From: Bacillota bacterium
GTDB lineage: Bacteria; Bacillota; Clostridia; Acetivibrionales; JANLFN01
DNA: 64,000 bases
NCBI GenBank assembly: GCA_023421675.1
Contig: JAEZTC010000010.1
Span: 124,001 to 188,000 of the forward strand
Reading direction: 5' to 3'
Shown: piece by piece, positions 25,954 to 35,087 of the stretch
Position numbering within the stretch: the stretch's first letter is position 1
Layout of the letters: every line of letters starts with the position of its first letter
Position numbers and translations under genes: made by a program
The notes under the pieces: generated by a model
Told to the model about the DNA's origin: nothing
The model's input: the letters and a program-made list of their open reading frames with translations, nothing else
Databases searched by the model: none

Positions 25954-28073
25954 GAATATTCCTCCTTCGGTTTATAATGTACTGCCTTATTGTTTGGCTT
26001 GAACAGCATTAATAGCAGTACTGCCGTTATTAACAGTGAAAATATAAATCCCAGGCTGATGCTTTTGCCTGATAACACCATGCCCAGCTGATAAATTATG
26101 AAGGATATGGCATACGCAAAGCCAGTCTGATAGCCTACCGCAAACAGAGTCCATTTAACATTGCCCATTTCACGCCTTATTGCTGCGATTGCTGCAATAC
26201 ATGGAGCGCATAGCAGATTGAAAATAAGGAATGAATAGGCTGAAAGCTGAGTAAATGAAGCCTGCAGACTGTTCCAAACTTGTGTACTGTCATTTGAACC
26301 ATAAAGGACACCAAATGTTCCTACTACATTTTCTTTTGCAGCTATGCCTGTAATTGCCGCAACAGTAGGTTTCCAGTCTCCCCAGCCCAGAGGGCTGAAT
26401 ATTGGGGCAATCAACGAACCTATAGACGCAAGTATTGATTTAGAGGCGTCTACCATATGCATTGACCAGTCGAACGAGCTTAGGAACCATATGATGCCGC
26501 TTGCAAGAAAGATTACAGTCCCCGCTTTTTTCAAAAAGGATTTTCCCCTGTCCCAGGTGTGAATCAATACATTCTTCAATCCAGGTAAATGATAGGGTGG
26601 AAGCTCCATAACAAATGGCGATGGATTTCCTGTAAATTTCTTTAGCTTCTTTAGTATTATTCCTGACATTATAATTGCAGCAATTCCAGCAAAATAGGCT
26701 GAAGGAGCAACTAGAGACGAACCTGGGAACAATGCACCTGCAATTAAGGCTATAATCGGAAGCTTTGCAGAGCAGGGTATAAAAGTGGTAGTAATTATAG
26801 TTACTTTACGGTCATTCTCATTTTCAATAGTCCTGGACGCCATAATACCTGGAACTCCGCAGCCTGTACCTATCAGTATCGGTATAAACGATTTCCCGGA
26901 AAGACCAAAGTTACGGAAAATACGGTCCAGAATAAATGCAATTCGTGCCATATAGCCGCAATCCTCAAGAATCGCGAGGAAGAAAAAGAGTACAAGTATC
27001 TGAGGTATAAAAGCAAGAACTGAACCTACACCTCCAACAATACCGTCCAGAATAAGCGACGATAGCCATGTGGCGCTGTGTGCTGATTCTAAAAGGCTCT
27101 GTAGACCCGGAGTTATAATTTTCCCGAACAGAACATCATTAATCCAATCAGACCCCCATTTTCCTATTGTCGAAATTGATAAATAATATAAAACAAACAT
27201 TACAATTGCAAATATGGGAATTGCAAGTATACGGCTTGTCATTATATTGTCTATTCTTTGAGAAGTCGTAATCTTTGTTTTATTATTTTTGACGACACAT
27301 TGCTTTATGACCGAATCAATATAAGCATAGCGCTCATTGATTATAATGCTTTCGCTGTCATCATCCAGTTTTTCTTCACAAACTTTAATTATCTGCTCGA
27401 TTTTTTCTTTCTCTTCATCTGGTAAATTTATATGTTCAAAGACCTTTTTATCACGTTCAAAGACCTTAACTGTAAACCATCTTAAGTTCTTATTGTCAAC
27501 GGTGGGACTAATTATCTCTTTTATATTATTGAGGGCACTTTCAATATAGGATGAAAAAATAGCTGAAGGCTTAATATAGGAAGTTTGCTTAAGTACCTCT
27601 AATACTTTTTCTACAGCTTCTGTACAACCCTCATCCTTAAGAGCAGAGGTTTCAATTACCTCACAGCCAAGTTTTTTACCAAGCTTTTTAATATCAATGG
27701 AATCACCTTTTTTACGGACAATATCCATCATATTCAGTGCCACTATAACTGGAATACCTAATTCCATAAGCTGCGTATAAAGATACAGGTTACGTTCAAT
27801 ATTGGTAGTATCAATTATATCAATAATTGCATCTGGACTTTCTGTAATCAGATAATTCCTTGTAACCACTTCTTCCATGGTATATGGAGATAGTGAATAT
27901 ATGCCCGGTAAATCTATTATTTCAATATCCTTATTTCCTTTGAGTTTCCCTTCTTTTTTTTCAACGGTTACTCCCGGCCAGTTTCCGACATACTGTGAAC
28001 TTCCGGTCAAACCGTTAAACATAGTTGTTTTACCGCAATTCGGGTTTCCTGCAAGTGCAATTTTTATACTCAT
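25941..28073 (-). CDS. feoB: Ferrous iron transport protein B
   Basis: 710-residue inner-membrane ferrous iron transporter. The N-terminal GTPase domain has GNPNCGKTT (G1), DLPGIYSLSP (G3) and NMMD (G4), followed by a helical spacer and the membrane region with two Gate-type repeats (FIPQILVLFFFLAILEDCGYMAR; CGVPGIMASRT; FIPCSAKLP). The ATG at 28073 is preferred over that at 28079 because the AAGGTGGG site would leave no spacing for the latter. An 18-bp operator copy lies immediately upstream at 28091-28108. Cotranscribed with feoA. Confidence 0.96.
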   Translation of the reverse strand: MSIKIALAGNPNCGKTTMFNGLTGSSQYVGNWPGVTVEKKEGKLKGNKDIEIIDLPGIYSLSPYTMEEVVTRNYLITESPDAIIDIIDTTNIERNLYLYTQLMELGIPVIVALNMMDIVRKKGDSIDIKKLGKKLGCEVIETSALKDEGCTEAVEKVLEVLKQTSYIKPSAIFSSYIESALNNIKEIISPTVDNKNLRWFTVKVFERDKKVFEHINLPDEEKEKIEQIIKVCEEKLDDDSESIIINERYAYIDSVIKQCVVKNNKTKITTSQRIDNIMTSRILAIPIFAIVMFVLYYLSISTIGKWGSDWINDVLFGKIITPGLQSLLESAHSATWLSSLILDGIVGGVGSVLAFIPQILVLFFFLAILEDCGYMARIAFILDRIFRNFGLSGKSFIPILIGTGCGVPGIMASRTIENENDRKVTIITTTFIPCSAKLPIIALIAGALFPGSSLVAPSAYFAGIAAIIMSGIILKKLKKFTGNPSPFVMELPPYHLPGLKNVLIHTWDRGKSFLKKAGTVIFLASGIIWFLSSFDWSMHMVDASKSILASIGSLIAPIFSPLGWGDWKPTVAAITGIAAKENVVGTFGVLYGSNDSTQVWNSLQASFTQLSAYSFLIFNLLCAPCIAAIAAIRREMGNVKWTLFAVGYQTGFAYAISFIIYQLGMVLSGKSISLGFIFSLLITAVLLLMLFKPNNKAVHYKPKEEYSWER

Positions 28074-28090
28074 ATACATCCCACCTTAAT

Positions 28091-28108
28091 AGTTAGTTGA
28101 AACTAACT
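28091..28108. promoter_or_regulatory. Operator site 1, upstream of feoB
   Basis: AGTTAGTTGAAACTAACT, one of three closely similar palindromes (AGTTAG-N6-CTAACY) in the feo region. Its arms extend to nine bases on each side (28090-28109). It resembles DtxR/IdeR-type boxes built on TTAG/CTAA half-sites. Confidence 0.7.
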
Positions 28109-28154
28109 ATGTTGTCAAAAATAAGCAGTCACTAAGACTGCAGATGTTCTTTTA

Positions 28155-28376
28155 TTAAACTACTTCTATCATTCCGGCATCTTCCTTACGAAGACTTAAT
28201 TCATAGTCTCTTACATTAATCTGTAACGGATCTCCTAAAGGTGCAACTTTTCTTACGAAGATTTCAGCTCCTTTGGTAATTCCCATATCCATAAACCTTC
28301 TCTTAATTGGTCCTTCACCATGAAGCTTTACAACTGTTACTGTTTCTCCGCATTTTATATTCTTTAATGTTTTCAT
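28155..28376 (-). CDS. feoA: Ferrous iron transport protein A
   Basis: 73-residue SH3-like cytoplasmic partner of FeoB. It shows the family pattern RRFMDMGITKGAEIFVRKVAPLGDPLQI and ends RDYELSLRKEDAGMIEV. The ATG at 28376 follows GGAGG by eight bases; a TTG at 28391 would lie on the ribosome site. Its stop lies 81 bp before feoB, and that gap carries operator site 1. Confidence 0.94.
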   Translation of the reverse strand: MKTLKNIKCGETVTVVKLHGEGPIKRRFMDMGITKGAEIFVRKVAPLGDPLQINVRDYELSLRKEDAGMIEVV

Positions 28377-28432
28377 TTCTGCAACCTCCAAACTATATCA
28401 ATGTTAAGGACTAATCTTAAGGTTCTTCTTTT

Positions 28433-28450
28433 AGTTAGCTGAAGCTAACC
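28433..28450. promoter_or_regulatory. Operator site 2, between feoA and the DtxR-type gene
   Basis: AGTTAGCTGAAGCTAACC, matching sites 1 and 3 over both half-sites. Confidence 0.7.
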
Positions 28451-28467
28451 TATTGTTAAAATAAATG

Positions 28468-28485
28468 AGTTAGCGCAAACTAACT
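28468..28485. promoter_or_regulatory. Operator site 3, between feoA and the DtxR-type gene
   Basis: AGTTAGCGCAAACTAACT, 35 bp from site 2 (start to start). The two sites flank the expected feoA promoter on the minus strand. Confidence 0.7.
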
Positions 28486-28607
28486 CCGTCTTTAACTTGA
28501 TTATAGCACCCAGTATTTTGGGTGTCAATAACAAAACCGAATTTACTTGAAAAAATATAAAGACTTTGATAACATTGAAAACATAGAAAATATAAGAGGT
28601 GGGACTT

Positions 28608-28976
28608 TTGAAAATTCAGGAATCAGCTGAAAATTATCTTGAAACTATTCTGGTAATACAAAACCGTAAGGGACAGGTGCGTTCAATTGATATTGCAAAT
28701 GAATTGAATTTTTCAAAACCCAGCATAAGCAATGCAATGAAACAGTTCCGTGAAAACGGGTACATAATTGTTGATGAAAACGGTTATATCACTCTGACTA
28801 AAGACGGCCATGAAATAGCTGAACATGTATATGAAAGACATCTGATACTCACCAGATTTCTCATGCAGCTTGGTGTCGATGAACAAATAGCGAAGGAAGA
28901 TGCCTGCCGTATAGAACACGTTATTAGTAAGGAAAGCTTTGACAAGATTAAGGACAGCTACGGTAAGAGCATTTGA
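28608..28976 (+). CDS. DtxR/MntR-family metal-dependent repressor
   Basis: 122 residues, the short MntR-like form without an SH3 domain. An N-terminal winged helix (SIDIANELNFSKPSISNAMKQF) is followed by a metal-binding dimerisation helix set: HVYERH and ACRIEH carry the His, Glu and Cys ligands typical of iron or manganese sensors. Divergent from feoA, with two matching palindromes between them, so it very likely represses the feo operon when metal-loaded. The start is a TTG with AGAGGTGGG upstream. The Cys in ACRIEH points to iron sensing by analogy with DtxR, which is inference. Confidence 0.9.
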   Translation: MKIQESAENYLETILVIQNRKGQVRSIDIANELNFSKPSISNAMKQFRENGYIIVDENGYITLTKDGHEIAEHVYERHLILTRFLMQLGVDEQIAKEDACRIEHVISKESFDKIKDSYGKSI

Positions 28977-29154
28977 AATACTCCTTTTTAAGCATACAAA
29001 AAGACAATTCATGAGTTTTTTCTATTATAATATACTAATCCTGTTTGTTAAAAGAATTCTTGTTAAATTTCCTATAATGATGAATATATAAGTGTTGTAA
29101 TTGAGAAAATTTATGGTATATTATATGTTATGAAATTAACATGGGAGGGACAAT

Positions 29155-30894
29155 ATGTCAAGTTTTGATACATATAAGATATGGAGAAATAATGATTATT
29201 TTGATAAAGCAACAAGGGAAGAACTTGAAAAAATAAAAGACAATCCTTCTGAAATTGAAGAAAGGTTCTACAAGGATCTTGAATTCGGTACAGGCGGCTT
29301 AAGAGGTATAATCGGAGCCGGCACAAACAGAATGAACATATATACCGTACGTAAAGCTACTCAGGGTATTGCAAGCTGTATTTCACAAAAAGGAGATATA
29401 GCAAAGAAAAAGGGTGTTGTAATTGCACATGACCCAAGACGTATGTCAAGGGAGTTTGCTCTGGAAGCAGCAAAAGTGCTTGCTGCCAATGGTATAAAAG
29501 CTTATCTTTTTGATGAATTGAGACCTACCCCTGAGCTTTCATTTGCGGTAAGATTTTTAAAGGCTTCAATGGGAATTAATATAACCGCAAGCCATAACCC
29601 AAAGGAATACAATGGTTACAAGGTTTATGGCGAGGATGGCGGTCAGCTGCCATTGGAAGAGTCAAATATTGTTCTGGATGAAATTGGTAAAATCCAGGAT
29701 ATAACTTCGATAAAGGCTATGGATGAGAAGGAAGCATTAAACAGCGGTCTGCTTGAGATAATAGGAAGCAAAATAGATGATGAGTACATTGCAAGGTTAA
29801 AGACATTAAGTATTAATCCGGAGCTTGTTAAAAAGGTTTCAGATAAGTTCAAGATAGTATTTACTCCAATTCATGGTACCGGAAACAAACTTGTAAGAAG
29901 AATACTTGATGAAATTGGCTTTAAAAATGTTCTTGTTGTAAAGGAACAGGAACAGCCAGACACTGAATTTTCAACAGTAAAATCACCTAACCCTGAAAAC
30001 AGGGAGGCCTTTAATATCGCAATAGAGCTTGCAAAGAAAGAGAATGTTGACCTTATAATAGGTACAGATCCTGATTGTGACAGGGTTGGAATAATTGTAA
30101 GAGACAGCAAAAATGAGTATGTCACTTTATCGGGTAACCAGACTGGCTGCCTCATGCTGGAATATATACTCTCCCAAAAGAAGGAGAAAAACCAGCTTCC
30201 TGAAAGCGGGTTTGTAGTAAAATCAATTGTTTCAACCGAGCTTGCAAAGAAGATTGCTCAAAATTACAACACAGAGCTTATGGATGTTCTTACAGGGTTT
30301 AAATTTATAGGTGAGAAAATAAAACTCCTTGACGAGCAGGGAGACAGGAAGTTCCAGTTTGGTTTTGAAGAAAGCTACGGTTACTTGGCAGGCACCTTTG
30401 CCAGGGATAAGGATGGAGTAGTTGCATCAATGATTATTGCAGAGATGGCGGCCTACTATTATTCACGTGGAATGTCTTTGTATGATGGTCTGCAGGAAAT
30501 CTACAAGAAATATGGATACTTTATTGAAGCAATTACTTCGTATACTCTTGAAGGAAAAGAAGGTATTGAAAAAATAAAGGGTACATTGCTCAAATTGAGA
30601 GAGGATTGCATTGTTGACTTTAATGGTTCCAAGGTTGGAGTATTGAGGGATTATCTATCCGGCCAGAAATATATTGTTTTGGAAGAAAAGCGTGAACCCC
30701 TGGATCTTCCAAAATCCGATGTGCTTTATTACGAGATGCAGGATGGTTCATGGTTCTGTATAAGGCCTTCAGGAACAGAACCAAAGATAAAGATTTACTT
30801 TGGAGTGTCTGATTCCAGTAAAGAAAGTGCTGATAATAAATTGAATGTACTTAAGGAAAATGTACTTGAAATAATTAATGAGCTTCTGAAATAA
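29155..30894 (+). CDS. Phosphoglucomutase/phosphomannomutase
   Basis: 579 residues of the alpha-D-phosphohexomutase family (PgcA/Pgm-like). The active-site phosphoserine loop is TASHNPKEYNGYK, the metal loop DPDCDRVG, the sugar loop GFEESYGY, and the phosphate loop RPSGTEPKIK. Interconverts hexose 1- and 6-phosphates, feeding cell-wall and glycogen precursors. GGGAGG lies ahead of the ATG. A bidirectional terminator separates it from the next gene. Confidence 0.95.
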   Translation: MSSFDTYKIWRNNDYFDKATREELEKIKDNPSEIEERFYKDLEFGTGGLRGIIGAGTNRMNIYTVRKATQGIASCISQKGDIAKKKGVVIAHDPRRMSREFALEAAKVLAANGIKAYLFDELRPTPELSFAVRFLKASMGINITASHNPKEYNGYKVYGEDGGQLPLEESNIVLDEIGKIQDITSIKAMDEKEALNSGLLEIIGSKIDDEYIARLKTLSINPELVKKVSDKFKIVFTPIHGTGNKLVRRILDEIGFKNVLVVKEQEQPDTEFSTVKSPNPENREAFNIAIELAKKENVDLIIGTDPDCDRVGIIVRDSKNEYVTLSGNQTGCLMLEYILSQKKEKNQLPESGFVVKSIVSTELAKKIAQNYNTELMDVLTGFKFIGEKIKLLDEQGDRKFQFGFEESYGYLAGTFARDKDGVVASMIIAEMAAYYYSRGMSLYDGLQEIYKKYGYFIEAITSYTLEGKEGIEKIKGTLLKLREDCIVDFNGSKVGVLRDYLSGQKYIVLEEKREPLDLPKSDVLYYEMQDGSWFCIRPSGTEPKIKIYFGVSDSSKESADNKLNVLKENVLEIINELLK

Positions 30895-30906
30895 GTAATG
30901 TTACCA

Positions 30907-30944
30907 TAAGAAAAGCGGGCTTTGATGCCCGCTTTTCTTATTAT
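30907..30944. terminator. Bidirectional terminator
   Basis: TAAGAAAAGCGGGC and GCCCGCTTTTCTTA form a perfect 14-bp stem with a six-base loop, T-rich on both strands, between convergent genes. Confidence 0.9.
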
Positions 30945-31583
30945 TTATATGTATTTTATAATACCAGGAATCGCCCTGTACCTCGTAGCTATTTCTTCGA
31001 TTATTCTGCTGCAACTATGATCATCACTTTCATTTGCCTGATCGGAACACTTATTGCATATATCCATATTAACCGAGGCGCATACATGGCATGGTTTCTT
31101 GCCTCGTGACAGACCTGTGAAGATACCTTCAAGCACTTCATAATTTGAGACAGTTACTTCATGACTGAGGGAGGTAAAGTGTTTAAAATATTTTTTATCA
31201 TTTAATCTTTCAAATTCGCTGCAGGGTGTCTTAAAAATCCATGGCAGGTTACCTGAACTCTCAGCATTGCTTACAGCGAAGGAAAAGGTACCCGGAAGAA
31301 GATAACTGCATTCTGCATAGGCCCTTCTGGAACATTTAAAGCAGTATTCATGGCATGATGATTTTACAAGGTGTGAGCAAAAAGCACAGCACATAAAGTA
31401 TTCTCCAAGGTGCAGCCGGTATATTTCCGGTCCTATGGAATTTTCAAATTCCTTCTTATATTCTGTATCCTCGTCACTGAGTGAAATACCCTTTATCATT
31501 TTCTGCATCCTTAAAGCTAGAGCATCGGGTAGGGTTATTCTATTAATTGTTTTTTTGAACTTCTTTAATATATGTTTGTTCAT
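30945..31583 (-). CDS. Cys-rich protein of unknown function
   Basis: 212 residues. Two Cys/His clusters are visible: one at about 63-90 (CCAFCSHLVKSSCHEYCFKC) and one near 165-185 (CHVCASVNMDICNKCSD). They could bind zinc or an iron-sulphur cluster. No enzyme motif is seen and I do not recognise the family. The upstream ~450 bp (31584-32040) contain no supported gene or element. Confidence 0.6.
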   Translation of the reverse strand: MNKHILKKFKKTINRITLPDALALRMQKMIKGISLSDEDTEYKKEFENSIGPEIYRLHLGEYFMCCAFCSHLVKSSCHEYCFKCSRRAYAECSYLLPGTFSFAVSNAESSGNLPWIFKTPCSEFERLNDKKYFKHFTSLSHEVTVSNYEVLEGIFTGLSRGKKPCHVCASVNMDICNKCSDQANESDDHSCSRIIEEIATRYRAIPGIIKYI

Positions 31584-32040
31584 ATGGCTGCCTTTCCTGA
31601 TTAGGTTATCATTGGTTAAAAATGTAAATACACAAACCTATTTTAGCATAATATATGCTTTGAATTCTTATGAATCAAGTTTCAACTAAAACAAGACTTA
31701 TTATTATTGCAAGCTTGTTTATTCTACAATTTATTTGGGTGAGTTTTGTAGATTGTTGCCGAGGTACAAGTTTTTATGATGGGAAATAATTTTATGTAGG
31801 CCTATAGCCCTAAAGAAAATAACGTTATAATAGGTCTTGAGGACGAATATTACAATAAATATGTCAAAAACCGTTAAAATCGATGGCAATAATGAAGGAA
31901 TTTACCAAGGTGTGTCGAATGAGTTATTTTATCAATATTTTATCGTACTTCCAATTATATCAGAGGTGAAGCTGGCTATAGATTGAAATACGTAAAAAAG
32001 GATTTAAACGTATACATAAGATAACACTACGGAGGGGCAA

Positions 32041-33111
32041 ATGCGGAAGGTTCATATAGATAACCTTGTACCGGGAGCAACACTTGCCAGGCCTATATAT
32101 ACGGCAGAGGGAAGGATACTGCTTTCCGAAGGAATATCACTAAAGCAAACTTATATTGACAAAATACGTGCGAACTCTATTAATGAAATTTATATTGAAG
32201 ACGATATATCATCAGGCGTAGATGTTCAGGATATAATTCTCGATCAGACAAGGAATGAAGCAAAACAGCTTGTCAGAGATTTCATGTGCAATAGTACTCT
32301 TTCGAAAACATTTAGTTCGGAAGAAGTCAAGGCTTTAATAGATAACATAATCAATCAATTGCTTGATAATGAAGAAATCATTATTAACCTTTCTGATATT
32401 AAATCTGTGGATGATTATACTTTTGAGCATTCTGTAAATGTATGCATTTTATCACTTGTTATAGGAATGGGTTTGGGTTACACACATCAAAAGCTTAAAG
32501 ACCTTGGCGTGGGTGCCATACTTCATGATATAGGAAAGTTGAGAATACCTGCACAAATTCTTAAGAAACCGTCTCAACTTTCAGTAGTAGAATTTGAGGA
32601 AATCAAGAAACATTCCTACTATGGATATGAAATACTTAAACAAAATCCGAAATTAAGCATGGTGTCATCGTTTATTGCGTTAGGACATCATGAGCGATAT
32701 GACGGAAGTGGATATCCACTGCAGCTTAAAGGCGAAAATATTCATCAATGTGCAAGGATAGTAGCTGTTGCCGATGTATTCGATGCATTGTCTTCAGACA
32801 GAGTATACAGAAAAAAGCTTAGACCCCATGAAGTGGTTGAATATATTACATCTCTTGGAAGCCATCATTTTGACCCTGAAATTGTTGAAAGTTTTATAAA
32901 GTATATTGCTCTTTATCCTACCGGAACCGGTGCTGTTCTTAACACAAGGGAAAAGGTTCTTGTGGTTAAAGCAAACAGGAATTTCCCTACTAAGCCTGTT
33001 GTAAGGGTTATATATTCAGCGGACGGAATAATGCTTAGTAAGCCATATGAAATTGACTTGTCTGAAAGAAGTGATTTATATATTAATGAATCATGTGAAT
33101 TGGAAAATTAA
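32041..33111 (+). CDS. HD-GYP domain protein, probable c-di-GMP phosphodiesterase
   Basis: 356 residues. The first ~60 residues (VPGATLARPIYTAEGRILLSEG) resemble the short N-terminal module common before HD-GYP domains. The HD-GYP core shows HSVNVC, the HD pair in ILHDIGKL, HHERYDGSGYP with the GYP motif, and DVFDALSSDRVYR. The metal-binding His and Asp residues needed for hydrolysis of cyclic di-GMP are present. No membrane segment, so cytoplasmic. ATG with GGAGGGG upstream. Confidence 0.92.
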   Translation: MRKVHIDNLVPGATLARPIYTAEGRILLSEGISLKQTYIDKIRANSINEIYIEDDISSGVDVQDIILDQTRNEAKQLVRDFMCNSTLSKTFSSEEVKALIDNIINQLLDNEEIIINLSDIKSVDDYTFEHSVNVCILSLVIGMGLGYTHQKLKDLGVGAILHDIGKLRIPAQILKKPSQLSVVEFEEIKKHSYYGYEILKQNPKLSMVSSFIALGHHERYDGSGYPLQLKGENIHQCARIVAVADVFDALSSDRVYRKKLRPHEVVEYITSLGSHHFDPEIVESFIKYIALYPTGTGAVLNTREKVLVVKANRNFPTKPVVRVIYSADGIMLSKPYEIDLSERSDLYINESCELEN

Positions 33112-33176
33112 GATATGTAATGTAAGGTAATGTATAAATGGTCAAAAATTAATTCAAAAAAAATAAGCAAAAACAG

Positions 33177-33205
33177 TTGACAACTCGGGTATCTGCTTTT
33201 ATAAT
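33177..33205 (+). promoter_or_regulatory. Consensus promoter of the tRNA gene
   Basis: TTGACA (33177-33182), 17 bp and TATAAT (33200-33205), 25 bp before the tRNA. Confidence 0.85.
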
Positions 33206-33230
33206 GTATAAGTGTCGCGTAGTTAGTTAT

Positions 33231-33306
33231 GCGCCATTAGCTCAGTTGGTAGAGCACCTGACTCTTAATCAGGGTGTCCTGGGTTCGAGTCCCCGATGGC
33301 GCACCA
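33231..33306 (+). tRNA. tRNA-Lys (anticodon CTT)
   Basis: Full cloverleaf of 76 bases: acceptor GCGCCAT with ATGGCGC, D arm GCTC-AGTTGGTA-GAGC, anticodon stem CCTGA/TCAGG with loop CTCTTAA (anticodon CTT), T arm with GGTTCGAGTCC. The 3' CCA is encoded. Stand-alone gene with its own promoter and terminator. Confidence 0.97.
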
Positions 33307-33339
33307 AAAAGTCTTCTACAAAATGTAGAAGACTTTTTT
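33306..33339 (+). terminator. Terminator after tRNA-Lys
   Basis: AAAAAGTCTTCTAC pairs with GTAGAAGACTTTTTT. Confidence 0.9.
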
Positions 33340-33374
33340 CATGCATAAATTAATGCTTAGAAAGGGTTAAAGCA

Positions 33375-33566
33375 ATGAAAATAAAAATAACAATGGTAGT
33401 GATGGCTTTAGCGGCACTATTGTCCTTTGGAGGTCCTTATCTGGTCTCGAGGAACAATATTGGCTCACCACCTGCAATTGTGTTTATACAGAAGAAAAAG
33501 AAAAGGCCGATTCGGTTGACTGATAAATATTTATTTGATGATGGTATGATTATTCCGGTAGAATAA
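33375..33566 (+). CDS. Small exported or membrane-anchored protein, unknown
   Basis: 63 residues: an N-terminal hydrophobic helix (MKIKITMVVMALAALLSFGG) and a basic tail with KKKKRPIRL. GAAAGGG precedes the ATG at a workable distance, and a good terminator follows directly. I do not know the family. Confidence 0.5.
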   Translation: MKIKITMVVMALAALLSFGGPYLVSRNNIGSPPAIVFIQKKKKRPIRLTDKYLFDDGMIIPVE

Positions 33567-33596
33567 AAAGTTCTTGATTAATTCAAGGACTTTTTT
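33565..33596 (+). terminator. Terminator after the small protein gene
   Basis: AAAAAGTTCTTGA pairs with TCAAGGACTTTTTT. Confidence 0.8.
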
Positions 33597-33677
33597 GTAT
33601 CATACATGGAATAATTTAAATGAAAAAATAAAACTGAAAACACATTATAAAAAAGAATAAAAATTTTGTCTGTTGTA

Positions 33678-33706
33678 TTGACTTAATTTAACAGTAGTGC
33701 TATAGT
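33678..33706 (+). promoter_or_regulatory. Promoter of the riboflavin operon
   Basis: TTGACT (33678-33683), 17 bp and TATAGT (33701-33706), placing the start of transcription ~20 bases before the FMN riboswitch. Confidence 0.65.
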
Positions 33707-33733
33707 TTATTTTAATTTAATAAAATGTTTAAT

Positions 33734-33858
33734 ATCACTTCAGGGATAGGTGTAAATCCTTACCGGCGGTAGATAGCAAAAAGCTATAAGCCCGCGAGCG
33801 AAAGCAGATCCGGTCAGATTCCGGAGCCGACAGTATAGTCTGGATGGAAGATAGTGTG
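33734..33858 (+). promoter_or_regulatory. FMN riboswitch (RFN element)
   Basis: Carries the conserved RFN blocks CAGGGATAGGTGTAAATCC, TACCGGCGGTA, AAGCCCGCGAGCG, GATCCGGT and GATTCCGGAGCCGACAGT in the right order. Binding of FMN should favour the terminator at 33878-33910 and shut off ribD-ribE-ribBA-ribH. Confidence 0.95.
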
Positions 33859-33877
33859 TTTATTTTTGCCTTTTTTT

Positions 33878-33910
33878 ATCCCTGGAGGTATATCTTCCGG
33901 GGATTTTTTA
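33878..33910 (+). terminator. Riboswitch-controlled terminator
   Basis: ATCCCTGGAGG pairs with CTTCCGGGGAT (two wobbles) and is followed by T6. It is the expression platform of the FMN riboswitch. Confidence 0.85.
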
Positions 33911-33968
33911 TTTTTCTCTGATTTTAAACCTAGAGAGTGCTTAGCTATTGAAAGGAGGTAAAAATTTT

Positions 33969-35066
33969 ATGGATACTCATGAACACTTTATGAAAAGGGC
34001 ATTGAAAATTGCAGAAAAGGGATGGGGGAAAACAAATCCAAATCCGCTTGTAGGCGCTGTTATAGTAAAAGACAATGAAATTATTGCAGAAGGCTTTCAT
34101 GAAGCCTTGGGTTGTGCACATGCAGAAGTGGCAGCACTAAAAAGTGCTTGTGCTGATGTGCGGGGAAGCACATTGTATGTCAACCTTGAACCATGCTCCC
34201 ATTATGGAAGAACACCGCCCTGTGCCAAGGCGATTATTGATTCGGGTATTAAAAATGTTGTTGTTGGAATGGTTGATCCTAATCCCAAGGTGTCAGGCAA
34301 TGGAATCAAGATGCTAAAAGATGCTGATATTAATATAACTGTTGGGGTCATGCAGAGTGAAGCAGAAAAGCTAAATGAAATATTTATAAATTACATAACC
34401 AGACACAAGCCATTCGTTATTATGAAAGCTGCAATGACTCTTGACGGCAAAATTGCTTCAGTAGCCGGGGATTCAAAATGGGTTTCAAATGAATTCTCAA
34501 GAAATTATGTACATCTGATAAGGGACAGAGTTTCATCAATTATGGTTGGCATAAACACTGTTGTTAAAGATAATCCCTCGCTTACAGCGCGGCTTGAGTC
34601 TAAAGAATGCACAGATCCTGTCAGGATAATAGTAGACAGCAAAGGGAGAATACCACTGGATAGTAATGTTATACAGACTAAAACTAAAGCCGGAACTATA
34701 ATGGCAACAACAGCTTTAATTGATAAAACTAAAGAAAAGCAGCTGATAGAAAACAATGTAAGAATTATCAAGACTGCTGGAAGTAACGGTAACGTAGATT
34801 TGAGGGTACTTATGGATGAACTTTATAAGCTGGAAATAGACAGTGTACTTTTGGAAGGAGGGGGGACACTTAATTATTCCGCTCTTGAAGCAGGAATTGT
34901 CGACAAGGTTATGTTCTTTATATCACCTAAAATTATTGGCGGAAAAGATGCTGTTTCTCCGGTAGAAGGTGCAGGAATAGATTTAATTAAAAATGCTTTG
35001 AAAATAAAAGATATTAACCTTACTCAGTTTGATGATGACATACTCATAGAAGGGTATATCAGTTAA
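33969..35066 (+). CDS. ribD: Bifunctional riboflavin deaminase/reductase
   Basis: 365 residues. The N-terminal deaminase domain has HAEVAALKSA and PCSHYGRTPPCAKAI (zinc ligands His, Cys, Cys); the C-terminal reductase domain begins near residue 145 (KPFVIMKAAMTLDGKIAS) with DSKWVSN. Catalyses the second and third steps of riboflavin synthesis. The ATG at 33969 follows AAAGGAGG by ten bases. First gene of the rib operon. Confidence 0.97.
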   Translation: MDTHEHFMKRALKIAEKGWGKTNPNPLVGAVIVKDNEIIAEGFHEALGCAHAEVAALKSACADVRGSTLYVNLEPCSHYGRTPPCAKAIIDSGIKNVVVGMVDPNPKVSGNGIKMLKDADINITVGVMQSEAEKLNEIFINYITRHKPFVIMKAAMTLDGKIASVAGDSKWVSNEFSRNYVHLIRDRVSSIMVGINTVVKDNPSLTARLESKECTDPVRIIVDSKGRIPLDSNVIQTKTKAGTIMATTALIDKTKEKQLIENNVRIIKTAGSNGNVDLRVLMDELYKLEIDSVLLEGGGTLNYSALEAGIVDKVMFFISPKIIGGKDAVSPVEGAGIDLIKNALKIKDINLTQFDDDILIEGYIS

Positions 35067-35087
35067 GAAAAAAGAAAGGAGGGGCAT

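Noticed and set aside
31584..32040. A gene remnant in the gap before the HD-GYP gene (short frame reading GLEDEYYNKYVKNR)
   Set aside because: No start codon with a ribosome site, and no longer frame in either direction.
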